64,000 nt of DNA from Pedobacter yonginensis (GTDB taxonomy: Bacteria; Bacteroidota; Bacteroidia; Sphingobacteriales; Sphingobacteriaceae): assembly GCF_003173595.1 (NCBI RefSeq), contig NZ_QGNZ01000001.1:248001-312000 (forward strand), given 5' to 3'. A program made the position numbers and the translations under genes. The stretch's first letter is position 1. Each line of letters begins with the position of its first letter. Below the pieces are notes generated by a model. That model searched no databases. It had not been told where the DNA came from and was given only the letters and a program-made list of their open reading frames with translations. Below are positions 8,083 to 16,866 of the stretch, in pieces.

Positions 8083-8853
8083 ATGATTAACCAAAATAAA
8101 GAACCAAAAATTACCCTTTTAGGTGCCGGTCCGGGCGATCCAGATTTGCTCACCTTGAAAGGGGTGAAAGCGTTACAAACTGCGGATGTGGTGTTGTATG
8201 ATGCATTAACAAACGAAGCTTTGTTAGAACATGCACCAACCGCATCAATCAAGGTTTATGTAGGAAAACGTTCTGGAGAGCACTCATATCCTCAAGATAC
8301 CATCAATAAACTGATGATTGATTATGCCTTAAACTATGGCCATGTGGTGCGCTTAAAAGGAGGTGATCCGTTTGTATTTGGCAGAGGTTATGAGGAGTTG
8401 GACTATGCGGCATCTTATAGCATTCCAGTAAGTGTAATTCCGGGCATTTCCAGTTCAATCGGTGTACCGGGGTTACAACAAATTCCAGTAACCCACCGCG
8501 GAATGAGTGAAAGTTTTTGGGTAATTACAGGTACAACCACATCAGGCGATGTATCAAACGATATTTATCAAGCAGCACAATCAAACGCAACAGTTGTTGT
8601 TTTAATGGGCTTAAAAAAGCTAGCTAAAATTGTAGAGATTTTTAAAGCAGCTGGTAAGGGCAGTTTGCCTACGGCGGTGGTGCAAAATGGCTCTGCCGAT
8701 GATGAGAAGATGGTTATTGGGGTTGTAGAAACCATTGAAATTTTAACCGCACAAGAGCATATTAAAGCACCAGCTTTGTTAATATTTGGGGAGGTTGTTT
8801 CCCTACACCCATCATTCAAAACTTTAGTAAAACAGTATGCATCTATCTCCTAA
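8083..8853 (+). CDS. cobA: Uroporphyrinogen-III C-methyltransferase
   Basis: 256 aa, full length for the SUMT family. It transfers two methyl groups from S-adenosylmethionine to uroporphyrinogen III, giving precorrin-2, the precursor of siroheme. Family motifs are intact: the SAM loop GAGPGDPDL, VVLYDAL, VRLKGGDPFVFGRG and PVTHRG. Its place between the siroheme-dependent sulfite reductase and the precorrin-2 dehydrogenase fusion shows it serves siroheme supply. Its 3' end overlaps the next gene by 17 bp, indicating translational coupling. Confidence 0.93.
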   Translation: MINQNKEPKITLLGAGPGDPDLLTLKGVKALQTADVVLYDALTNEALLEHAPTASIKVYVGKRSGEHSYPQDTINKLMIDYALNYGHVVRLKGGDPFVFGRGYEELDYAASYSIPVSVIPGISSSIGVPGLQQIPVTHRGMSESFWVITGTTTSGDVSNDIYQAAQSNATVVVLMGLKKLAKIVEIFKAAGKGSLPTAVVQNGSADDEKMVIGVVETIEILTAQEHIKAPALLIFGEVVSLHPSFKTLVKQYASIS

Positions 8854-10348
8854 GCCAACAAATAATGCGGATACATTTTCTGATGAAGAGAATGGTAATC
8901 AGCTTTTTCCGGTTTTTATAAAACTGAATAAGCTCCGTACATTATTAATTGGAGCAGGAAATATTGGCTTAGAAAAGCTCACCGCGATTGTAAACAATAG
9001 CAAGCATGCCAAAATTACCATTGTAGCAGAAATCATCTCGCCAGAGGTTTACGCACTCGTAGCAAATCATCCACTGATTAACATCAAACAAAAAAGCTTC
9101 GATGTAAGCGACCTGAACGATATTGACATTGTTTTCGCGGCTACCAATAATGTAATTTTAAATGAGGAAATCAGGGCGGTAACGCATGAACGTGGATTGC
9201 TCATAAACGTTGCTGATAAGCCAGATCTATGTGATTTTTATTTAGGCTCTATCGTTCAAAAGGGAGATTTAAAAATCGCAATATCTACCAATGGCAAATC
9301 GCCAACCATCGCAAAGCGATTGAAGCAAATTTTGAACGAAGGAATTCCAGCTGAACTTGATGAAACACTCCAAAATATGAGTGCCCTTCGTCAAACCCTT
9401 AATGGCGATTTTTCTTCAAAAGTTAAAAAACTAAATAAGGTTACTCAAAGCCTAATTAACCCAAAGAAAAGTTTTGCTGAACAAAATATCAAGTGGTTAA
9501 TTTGGATTGCCGCAGTGTTGCTTATCGGCGCAATTGGTTTTTCTTTGTGGAATACTGAACCCGCGTTTCAGACATTTTTAATCAACATTGATCCGTTATT
9601 TTATTGGTTTTTAGGTGCAGGATTTGCATTTGCCCTGATCGATGGCGCCATTGGCATGTCATATGGAGTAACCACCGCATCTTTTTCATTGGCAATGGGT
9701 TTGCCCCCAGCTTCAGCGAGTATGGCCATTCATATTTCGGAGGTACTGAGCAATGGTATAGCGGGTTGGATGCATTACCGCATGGGCAACGTAAATTGGA
9801 AACTGTTTAAAATTTTGATCCTTCCGGCCATAATCGGTGCTGTATTGGGTGCATATATTCTATCCTCTTTGGAGCATTACAGTTCGTATGTTAAGCCTGT
9901 TGTTGCGGTTTATACCTTGTTTTTGGGTGGCGTAATTTTGATGAAGGCTTTCAACATCAAAAGAAAAAAGGCGAGCGATAAAATTAAGAAAATTGGTTTA
10001 CTCGGTTTTTTTGGTGGTTTTATTGATGCCGCCTTTGGTGGGGGATGGGGATCCATCGTTTTATCTAGCTTAATAGCGGGGGGGCGACATCCATTATTCT
10101 CACTAGGAACAGTGAAAATCAGCCGCTTCTTTATTGCAACCTTAAGCTCACTTACCTTTTTCACCATGCTGGGTGGCAAGCATTGGGAAGCCGTTGTTGG
10201 CTTAATTATTGGAAGTGCATTGGCAGCGCCCATTGCCGCTCGGGTATCCAATAAAATTTCGGCAAAAAGTATCATGGTAGCGGTTGGAATTATTGTAATT
10301 GCAGTAAGTTTACGCAGTGTGATTGTATTTATTTTAAAACTGATTTAA
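8837..10348 (+). CDS. Fusion of precorrin-2 dehydrogenase (Met8/CysG-N) with a TauE/SafE-type transporter
   Basis: 503 aa in two parts. Residues ~20-210 match the siroheme synthase N-terminal domain: a Rossmann NAD site (LLIGAGNIG), NVADKPDLCDF and ISTNGKSPTIAKRLK, so it should oxidise precorrin-2 to sirohydrochlorin and probably insert iron. Residues ~215-503 form eight or so membrane helices of the TauE/SafE (TSUP) family (GAGFAFALIDGAIGMSYG, GFFGGFIDAAFGGGWGS), which move sulfite, sulfonates or other sulfur compounds across the inner membrane. A soluble cofactor enzyme is thus tethered to a sulfur transporter. The start at 8837 overlaps cobA by 17 bp. Confidence 0.88.
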   Translation: MHLSPKPTNNADTFSDEENGNQLFPVFIKLNKLRTLLIGAGNIGLEKLTAIVNNSKHAKITIVAEIISPEVYALVANHPLINIKQKSFDVSDLNDIDIVFAATNNVILNEEIRAVTHERGLLINVADKPDLCDFYLGSIVQKGDLKIAISTNGKSPTIAKRLKQILNEGIPAELDETLQNMSALRQTLNGDFSSKVKKLNKVTQSLINPKKSFAEQNIKWLIWIAAVLLIGAIGFSLWNTEPAFQTFLINIDPLFYWFLGAGFAFALIDGAIGMSYGVTTASFSLAMGLPPASASMAIHISEVLSNGIAGWMHYRMGNVNWKLFKILILPAIIGAVLGAYILSSLEHYSSYVKPVVAVYTLFLGGVILMKAFNIKRKKASDKIKKIGLLGFFGGFIDAAFGGGWGSIVLSSLIAGGRHPLFSLGTVKISRFFIATLSSLTFFTMLGGKHWEAVVGLIIGSALAAPIAARVSNKISAKSIMVAVGIIVIAVSLRSVIVFILKLI

Positions 10349-10351
10349 GAA

Positions 10352-11068
10352 ATGAAAGATTTATCGCAGATTAAGCAACAATTGGCAGGTTTATCAACGG
10401 TAGATCGGTTGAAGTTTTTGGCTAATGAATATGCAGGAAAAATCATTTTTTCAACCAGTTTTGGTTGGGAAGATCAGGCGGTAACGCATTTAATTTTTTC
10501 CAATCAAATTCCAATCAAGGTTTTTACTTTAGAAACCGGACGCTTGTTTCCAGAAACCTATTATGTATGGAACCGCACTTTAGAAGTGTATAAGCAACCG
10601 GTTTACGCATACTATCCAAAAAACGATTTGTTACAGGATATGGTGAATACGAAAGGTCCGAATAGTTTTTACGAATCGGTAGAAAATAGAAAAGAATGTT
10701 GCTACATCCGCAAAATTGAACCCTTGAAGCGAGCACTACAAGGAAATGCAATTTGGATTACAGGAATCAGAGCCGACCAAAGTGCCAACCGAGAGGATAT
10801 GAATGATTTAGAATGGGATGAAGGCAATCAATTGATTAAATTCCATCCAATTTTCGATTGGACTTTAGACGATGTAAAAAGCTACATAAGTGATAACAAC
10901 ATCGTTTACAATACTTTACACGATAAAGGATTTCCTAGTATTGGCTGTGCACCATGTACAAGAGCGGTACAGCCTGGTGAAGATTTTAGAGCAGGTAGAT
11001 GGTGGTGGGAAGATCAGAGTAAGAAAGAATGCGGTTTGCATGCCACAGAGCAAAGCAGCAATACTTAA
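10352..11068 (+). CDS. cysH: APS reductase (thioredoxin-dependent)
   Basis: 238 aa, PAPS/APS reductase family. The nucleotide-binding FSTSFGWEDQ lies near residue 33, and the catalytic Cys lies in the C-terminal ECGLH (C227). Two extra cysteine pairs, CC at 116-117 (KECCYIR) and C199/C202 (IGCAPCTR), are the [4Fe-4S] ligands that mark the APS-using subtype. This fits the absence of an APS kinase (cysC) from the operon: sulfate would go to APS, then directly to sulfite. It follows the fusion gene after 3 bp. Confidence 0.92.
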   Translation: MKDLSQIKQQLAGLSTVDRLKFLANEYAGKIIFSTSFGWEDQAVTHLIFSNQIPIKVFTLETGRLFPETYYVWNRTLEVYKQPVYAYYPKNDLLQDMVNTKGPNSFYESVENRKECCYIRKIEPLKRALQGNAIWITGIRADQSANREDMNDLEWDEGNQLIKFHPIFDWTLDDVKSYISDNNIVYNTLHDKGFPSIGCAPCTRAVQPGEDFRAGRWWWEDQSKKECGLHATEQSSNT

Positions 11069-11196
11069 GCATAACAAAAGAGGTGCTTTTGATAAGATGA
11101 AAAGCCTTTTTAAGACAAAATACAACAACAACAAAATAAAATTGAACATTTGAAGGTGTACATTCCGTCAACATTCAATTCATCAAAACTGAATAC

Positions 11197-12102
11197 ATGA
11201 GTACATATAATTTTGATTATCTAGATGAGTTAGAGGCCGAAGCCATTCACATTTTACGTGAGGTTGCAGGGCAATTTGAGAAGCCAGCTCTATTATTTTC
11301 TGGAGGGAAAGATTCGATTACCTTGGTTCGATTGGCCGAGAAGGCATTCCGACCGGGTAAATTTCCATTCCCATTGGTGCATATTGATACAGGTCATAAT
11401 TTTCAGGAAACAATCGATTATCGCGACCAAATGATTGAAAGAATTGGCGAAAAGCTCATTGTAGGTTCTGTTCAACAATCGATTGATGAAGGAAAAGTGG
11501 TAGAACAAACCGGAAAAAATGCCAGCAGAAATGCCTTACAAACCGTTACCCTTTTAGATACCATTACAAAGTACGAATTTGATGCCTGTATTGGTGGTGC
11601 GAGGCGGGATGAAGAGAAAGCGAGAGCTAAAGAGCGTATTTTTTCGGTTCGTGATGAATTTGGACAATGGGACCCAAAACGCCAACGCCCAGAATTATGG
11701 AACATTTACAACGGTAAAATCCATACAGGCGAAAACGTTCGGGTTTTTCCAATCAGCAACTGGACAGAATTAGATGTTTGGAACTATATCCGCAGAGAAA
11801 AAATTGAACTGCCAAGCATTTATTTCTCACACCAAAGAGATTGCATTACGCGAAATGGGCAATTAATGGCCGCCTCTCCGTTTTTAAATATGGATGATGA
11901 CGACATTGTAATTAACAAACAGGTTCGGTTCCGTACCGTTGGCGACATGTCTTGTACAGCTGCGGTAGAATCTGAGGCTACCCTAATCGATGACATTATT
12001 GCGGAGATTAGTGCTTCGAAAATTTCAGAACGTGGCGCACGTATGGACGATAAAGTTTCAGAAGCTGCAATGGAGGATAGAAAAAAGGGAGGGTATTTTT
12101 AG
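11197..12102 (+). CDS. cysD: Sulfate adenylyltransferase subunit 2
   Basis: 301 aa, full length. The PP-loop SGGKDS (residue ~34) and the downstream GGARRDEEKARAKE and SCTAAVESEA segments identify the ATP sulfurylase catalytic subunit, which makes APS from ATP and sulfate. Partner of the cysN GTPase encoded next. A gap of 128 bp separates it from cysH; a weak stem (GCTTTT/AAAAGC followed by a T run, ~11088-11115) could partly terminate upstream transcripts. Confidence 0.95.
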   Translation: MSTYNFDYLDELEAEAIHILREVAGQFEKPALLFSGGKDSITLVRLAEKAFRPGKFPFPLVHIDTGHNFQETIDYRDQMIERIGEKLIVGSVQQSIDEGKVVEQTGKNASRNALQTVTLLDTITKYEFDACIGGARRDEEKARAKERIFSVRDEFGQWDPKRQRPELWNIYNGKIHTGENVRVFPISNWTELDVWNYIRREKIELPSIYFSHQRDCITRNGQLMAASPFLNMDDDDIVINKQVRFRTVGDMSCTAAVESEATLIDDIIAEISASKISERGARMDDKVSEAAMEDRKKGGYF

Positions 12103-12240
12103 AGATTCGAGTATTGAGATTTGAGATTTGAGAACCTTGCTTCAGCCGATAGACTTGAGCATTGAGATTTGAGGCCTTTTGTTTCGCATGTCTGATGTCT
12201 CCTATCTCACATCTCACATCTCCCGTCTCACATCTTTCTA
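12103..12240 (+). repeat. Low-complexity inverted segment between cysD and cysN
   Basis: The first half repeats GAGATTTGAG-like words, the second half CTCACATCTC-like words. The two halves are roughly complementary and could form a long imperfect hairpin inside the operon mRNA. Confidence 0.6.
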
Positions 12241-12256
12241 ACAAACACAACAAAAC

Positions 12257-13507
12257 ATGAACATATTAAAATTTTTTACAGCAGGCAGTGTAGATGATGG
12301 TAAAAGTACCCTCATAGGTCGCTTATTATACGATACGGATTCTATTTTGGCCGATCAATTGGAAGCTTTACAAAGCTCAAATCGCAAAAATGATGATGGT
12401 ACCATTGATTTAGCCATTTTAACCGATGGACTCAGAGCTGAACGCGAACAGGGCATCACCATTGATGTGGCTTATAAATATTTTCAAACCGAAAAACGTA
12501 AATTCATTATTGCAGATACTCCGGGGCACATTCAATACACCAGGAATATGGTAACTGGCGCTTCAACTGCAAATTTGGCAATCATTTTGGTTGACGCTAG
12601 AAACGGCGTGGTTGAGCAAACCATTCGTCATTCTTATTTAGTTTCGCTATTGGGTATTAAGCACGTTGTGGTGTGTATCAACAAGATGGATATGGTTGAT
12701 TACAGTGAGTCGGTTTATACCAACATTATTGATCGGTACAAAACACTGGCACAGCAACTTAAACTTAAGGATGTAACCTACATTCCTGTTAGTGCATTAA
12801 AAGGCGATAACATTGTACAAAGATCAGCCCGTATGAATTGGTACGAGGGGGAAAGCTTATTACACTTTTTAGAAAAAGTAGATACCGATAATTTAGACCA
12901 ATCTCAATTGGCCCGTATGCCTGTGCAGTGGGTAATTCGTCCTCAAACAGAAGCTTTGCACGATTATCGTGGTTATGCAGGTAGGGTTTTAAGTGGAACA
13001 TTTAAGCTAAACGATAAAGTAACCATATTGCCATCTGGAGCCAGCTCAACAATAGAAAAAATTGAATTTTTTGAGCAAGCGCCAGAGGCAGCACACGCGG
13101 GCCAATCTGTAATTATCCATTTAAAAGATGATGTAGATATTAGCAGGGGAGATACCATTGTAAATGCAAGTGCTTTACCGCAAGAATCAAAATTAATTGA
13201 AGCAGATCTATGTTGGATGGACGCTCGAGCTTTGGATACATCGATTATGTATGTCATTCAGCACAATAGTAAAACCACGAAATGTAAAATCAGCGAGATT
13301 TTGCACAAAGTTGATATCAACACACTAGAAAAGCATCAGGCGGATGAATTCAGATTAAACGATATTGGACGTGTAATTATTAAAACTGCTGATGCACTCG
13401 CCTTTGATTTATATGATGATAATCGGGCAAATGGTTCTGCTATTCTGATTGATAGTCGTACAAATTTAACGGTAGGAGCACTAATGTTCAGAGCAGCAGT
13501 GGAGTAA
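12257..13507 (+). CDS. cysN: Sulfate adenylyltransferase subunit 1 (GTPase)
   Basis: 416 aa, an EF-Tu-like GTPase that drives APS synthesis by CysD. Motifs are G1 GSVDDGKST (residues ~10-18), the switch region REQGITIDVAY, G3 DTPGH and G4 NKMD, followed by the two beta-barrel domains. The protein ends after these barrels, so there is no fused APS kinase, in keeping with the APS-type reductase upstream. Last gene of the main operon. Confidence 0.95.
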   Translation: MNILKFFTAGSVDDGKSTLIGRLLYDTDSILADQLEALQSSNRKNDDGTIDLAILTDGLRAEREQGITIDVAYKYFQTEKRKFIIADTPGHIQYTRNMVTGASTANLAIILVDARNGVVEQTIRHSYLVSLLGIKHVVVCINKMDMVDYSESVYTNIIDRYKTLAQQLKLKDVTYIPVSALKGDNIVQRSARMNWYEGESLLHFLEKVDTDNLDQSQLARMPVQWVIRPQTEALHDYRGYAGRVLSGTFKLNDKVTILPSGASSTIEKIEFFEQAPEAAHAGQSVIIHLKDDVDISRGDTIVNASALPQESKLIEADLCWMDARALDTSIMYVIQHNSKTTKCKISEILHKVDINTLEKHQADEFRLNDIGRVIIKTADALAFDLYDDNRANGSAILIDSRTNLTVGALMFRAAVE

Positions 13508-13696
13508 TCAATCGTCTATCCTGCATATCTAATTTAACCATGGCTCGTGCTGAACTTGTTTCAGCATCTTAAACCAATTAAATTTATTTTATTGCCTCGG
13601 TTCGTGTTTTCACGAAACGAAATAACCACCAAACTCAGCAATTGTTATAAAACGAGCTTTGCCCTTTAGAGTTCTGAATAAATTATTTTAAAATAA

Positions 13697-13729
13697 ATTA
13701 CTACAATATCTATAGACTTTATATATTTG
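13697..13729 (+). promoter_or_regulatory. Sulfur-operon promoter, copy B
   Basis: Same 33-bp block as 5571-5603, ending in TATATTTG (13722-13729). It differs at only five positions. Transcription would start near 13736, giving a short leader of about 35 nt without a Cys leader peptide or terminator. The block implies co-regulation of the gene at 13770 with the main operon. Confidence 0.65.
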
Positions 13730-13769
13730 TATAATTAATAAAAATTATAACGAGCCAATATTTTCTGTC

Positions 13770-14564
13770 ATGATTTTAAATAAAGTAGAAAAAGCGAACA
13801 TTGAACCAAGAATTACACTAATAGGAGCAGGTCCTGGGGATCCTGATTTGTTTAGTTTAAAAGGTGTTAAGGCATTAAAAACAGCTGATGTTGTTTTGTA
13901 TGATGCAAATGTGAACGAAGCTTTATTGTGTCATGCGCCAGATGGGATACCGAAAGTATATGTCGGTAAACGAACTGATGATGAAGATTTCTCGCAAGAA
14001 GCTGTAAATAAGCTTATCGTAGATTATGCTTTAAACTATGGCCATGTTGTGAGATTAAAAAGTGGCGATCCTTTTTTCTTTGCCAAAGGCTATGAAGAAA
14101 TAGATGCGGCAGAATCATACAGCATTCCAACAGAAATTATTCCTGGTATTTCAAGTGCTACAGGCGCACCAAGTTTGCAGAAAATCCCGATGATTTACAA
14201 AGATTTAAGCGAAAGCTTTTGGGCGGTAACGGGTACAAATTCAACAGGAGAAATTTCGGAAGATTTATACATTGCGGCGAAAACTAAGGCTACAATAGTA
14301 GTTTTAAACGGAATTGCCAAGGTAAAAGAGATTGCTGCAATTTTTCAGGGAGAAAACAAGGGTTTACTTCCTGTGGCGGTCATCCAAAACGGTTCATCAA
14401 CAGATGAGAAAATTGCTGTAGGCATTGTAGATACGATTGCAGAAATTGTTTCAGATAAAAAGATTACTGCCCCAGCTTTATTGGTTTTTGGAGATGTGGT
14501 ATCCTTGCATCCACAGTTTCAACCCATCAGAGATTTCTATGAAGTTATTGCCAACGAATACTAA
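13770..14564 (+). CDS. Diverged paralogue of uroporphyrinogen-III methyltransferase
   Basis: 264 aa, clearly homologous to the CobA protein at 8083 along its whole length (a bit over half identical by eye). The SAM loop GAGPGDPDL is kept, but signature motifs have changed: RLKGGDPFVFGRG has become RLKSGDPFFFAKG (S98, K106) and PVTHRG has become PMIYKD (142-144). These positions form the SAM and tetrapyrrole pocket in the family, so activity may be lost or changed. It has its own copy of the operon promoter and a terminator. It could be a regulatory or substrate-shifted copy, or a decaying duplicate with a still-intact frame. Confidence 0.8.
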   Translation: MILNKVEKANIEPRITLIGAGPGDPDLFSLKGVKALKTADVVLYDANVNEALLCHAPDGIPKVYVGKRTDDEDFSQEAVNKLIVDYALNYGHVVRLKSGDPFFFAKGYEEIDAAESYSIPTEIIPGISSATGAPSLQKIPMIYKDLSESFWAVTGTNSTGEISEDLYIAAKTKATIVVLNGIAKVKEIAAIFQGENKGLLPVAVIQNGSSTDEKIAVGIVDTIAEIVSDKKITAPALLVFGDVVSLHPQFQPIRDFYEVIANEY

Positions 14565-14610
14565 ACTTAAAATTTATCTAATCTAAACCACATATATTTG
14601 TTTTGTTGTT

Positions 14611-14640
14611 AAAACCGCTGACTAACGTTGGCGGTTTTTT
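14611..14640 (+). terminator. Intrinsic terminator after the second methyltransferase
   Basis: AAAACCGC (14611-14618) pairs with GCGGTTTT (14631-14638) and is followed by a T run. Ends the sulfur region. Confidence 0.7.
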
Positions 14641-14664
14641 TCTTGACAGACATATATTTCTCCG

Positions 14665-15290
14665 CCCGATTGCAATGAAAAGCCCGCCGCGCAGCAAGGC
14701 TTGTAATGAAAAGCAGGGCTGCATAGGCCAAGAAATGCTGAACGTTCACTTCCCAAGTCAAAAGCAATTTGATTCTACACAAGTTCATAGATTTATGATT
14801 TAGGGTAGATAAGCCATTATTGCTGAACATTCACTTCCCAACTCAAAGGAAATTTGATTCTTCACAGATTAATCGATTTCTGTTTTAGGGTAGATAAACC
14901 CCGAGCATAAGCCATTGTTATTAAGCCTGATTGCAATGAAAAGCCCGCCGCGCAGCAAGGCTTGTAATGAAAAGCAGGGCTGTATAGGCCAAGAAATGCT
15001 GAACGTTCACTTCCCAACTCAAAAGCAATTTGATTCTTCACAGATTCATCGATTTCTGTTTTAGGGTAGATAAACCCCGAGCATAAACCATTGTTATTAA
15101 GCCTGATTGCAATGGAAAGCCCGCCGCGCAGCAAGGCTTGTAATGAAAAGCAGGGCAGCAGAAGCCAAGAAATGCTGAACGTTCACTTCCCAACTCAAAA
15201 GAAATTTGATTCTACACAAGTTCATAGATTTATGTTTTAAGGTAGATAAACCATTATTGCTGAACATTCACTCCCTCAAAAATTTTGATC
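14665..15290 (+). repeat. Tandem array of REP-like intergenic repeats
   Basis: Three units begin at 14665, 14926 and 15102. The latter two are 176 bp apart. The first is longer because an 85-bp sub-unit (GAAC.TTCACTTCCC... to GGTAGATAA.CC) is duplicated inside it, and a partial sub-unit closes the array. Each unit opens with CCTGATTGCAATG, a GC-rich hairpin (AAGCC...GGCTT) and TTGTAATGAAAAGCAGGG. The short frames inside are repeat artefacts. Related single elements occur at 18239, 31130 and 46230. Confidence 0.85.
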
Positions 15291-15443
15291 CTTCACAAAT
15301 TCAACGGTTTTCATGATTACCTCTACACCAAACAAAACGATCCAATTCAATACACTCAAAAGCCCTTCAAAAATAATTTTTCCATTATTTGCAAACAACA
15401 AAACAATTAGTAACTTGACGGGGTTATCTACACCAAATATTTG

Positions 15444-16856
15444 ATGGAAATTATACATGTTAGTGCCGAGTGTTACCCTGTTGCAAAAGTTGGCGGTTTA
15501 GCCGATGTAGTAGGGGCCTTACCAAAATATCAAAATAAATTAGGCCACATTGCCAAGGTGGTTGTTCCTGCTTATGATACCAAATTTATCCGCGAAAACG
15601 ATTTTGAGGTAACTTACGATGCATGGGCAAATTATGGCAACAATCATTACCAATTTCGCGTTTTAAAGGAAAAAACAAATAAGCTCGGTTTTGACTTGTA
15701 TGTGGTTCATATCCAAGGTTTAACAGACAGACCTAATGTTTATGGATATGGAGACGACACGGAACGATTTATCGCTTTTCAAATTGCAGTATTGGATTGG
15801 ATTGTACAGTGGGAGCATCGCCCTGATGTAATTCATTGCCACGACCACCACACCGGATTAATTCCGTTTATGGTTACCAATTCTGTAAAATACGCTGCTA
15901 TAAGTGGCGTTCCTACGGTGTTAACCATTCATAATGCACAATACCAGGGCCAGTTTGGCTGGGATAAATTATACTACTTACCTGCCTTCGATTTGTGGAA
16001 ATCTGGCTTGCTAGAATGGGATAAGGATATAAATCCTTTAGCATCAGCTATAAAATGTGCTTGGCGAGTAACCACTGTTTCGCCAAGTTATTTGGAAGAG
16101 ATGATGAATAATGCCCGTGGTTTAGAAAGCTTATTGCGACAAGAAAGGCACAAATGCGTTGGCATTTTAAACGGGATAGATACCGAAGTTTGGAATCCGG
16201 AAACCGATCCCATGCTTGGAAAAAGTTACAATATTAAAACAGTAGAAGCTGGGAAATTAGCAAACAAAACAGCCCTCTGTAATGTTTTTCAATTAGATCC
16301 ATCTAAACCACTGTTTACTTTTATTGGCAGATTGGTTGATGAAAAGGGCGCAGATTTATTACCTGATATTTTTTACACCGCATTACAGCAACACGGCGAT
16401 CATATAAATGTACTGGTTTTAGGTTCTGGCGATAATTGGGTTGAAGGAAGGTTAAATCAGCTTAAAGATATTTTCGGCGGAAAATATAATGTTTACATTG
16501 GGTACAATGAACAGGTTTCGCATGAAATGTATGCTGGTGCAGATTTTCTTTTAATGCCATCGAGGGTGGAACCTTGCGGCTTAAACCAACTATATGCACT
16601 TAGGTACGGAACCGTGCCAATTGTACGTAGAATTGGAGGTTTAAAAGATACCGTAGTGGATATCGGCGATGGAGGTTTTGGCGTTTGCCACGATCAAACC
16701 AGTATTTGGGATGTTACCCACGCCATAAACAGATCGATAGAACTATACAACGATAAAAAGAAATTTAAAGCGGTGCGCAAAACCATGATGAAAATAGACC
16801 ACTCTTGGGATAGGGCAGCGCTAAATTATACAGAATTATACCAAATATTAAAATAA
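15444..16856 (+). CDS. glgA: Glycogen synthase (ADP-glucose)
   Basis: 470 aa, GT5 family. It adds glucose from ADP-glucose to glycogen. Visible motifs are the substrate loop KVGGLADV near the N-terminus, HNAQYQG, TVSPSYLEEM and, in the GT-B C-terminal half, FIGRLVDEKG and PSRVEPCGLNQLYALRYG. The ATG at 15444 (MEIIHVSAE) is chosen over a TTG one codon earlier. glgC follows after 10 bp, so the two form an operon for glycogen synthesis. Confidence 0.95.
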   Translation: MEIIHVSAECYPVAKVGGLADVVGALPKYQNKLGHIAKVVVPAYDTKFIRENDFEVTYDAWANYGNNHYQFRVLKEKTNKLGFDLYVVHIQGLTDRPNVYGYGDDTERFIAFQIAVLDWIVQWEHRPDVIHCHDHHTGLIPFMVTNSVKYAAISGVPTVLTIHNAQYQGQFGWDKLYYLPAFDLWKSGLLEWDKDINPLASAIKCAWRVTTVSPSYLEEMMNNARGLESLLRQERHKCVGILNGIDTEVWNPETDPMLGKSYNIKTVEAGKLANKTALCNVFQLDPSKPLFTFIGRLVDEKGADLLPDIFYTALQQHGDHINVLVLGSGDNWVEGRLNQLKDIFGGKYNVYIGYNEQVSHEMYAGADFLLMPSRVEPCGLNQLYALRYGTVPIVRRIGGLKDTVVDIGDGGFGVCHDQTSIWDVTHAINRSIELYNDKKKFKAVRKTMMKIDHSWDRAALNYTELYQILK

Positions 16857-16866
16857 GCTTAAACGT

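Noticed and set aside
14603..15134. Short frames in the repeat array as genes
   Set aside because: They recur with the repeat units on both strands and have no independent features.
14665..15290. CRISPR array or integron
   Set aside because: Repeats are 176 bp long with continuous homology, not short repeats with unique spacers; no integrase.
15431..15443. Leaderless promoter for glgA (AATATTTG directly before ATG)
   Set aside because: The first base does not fit TAnnTTTG and no gap remains before the start codon, so the transcript start would fall inside the gene.
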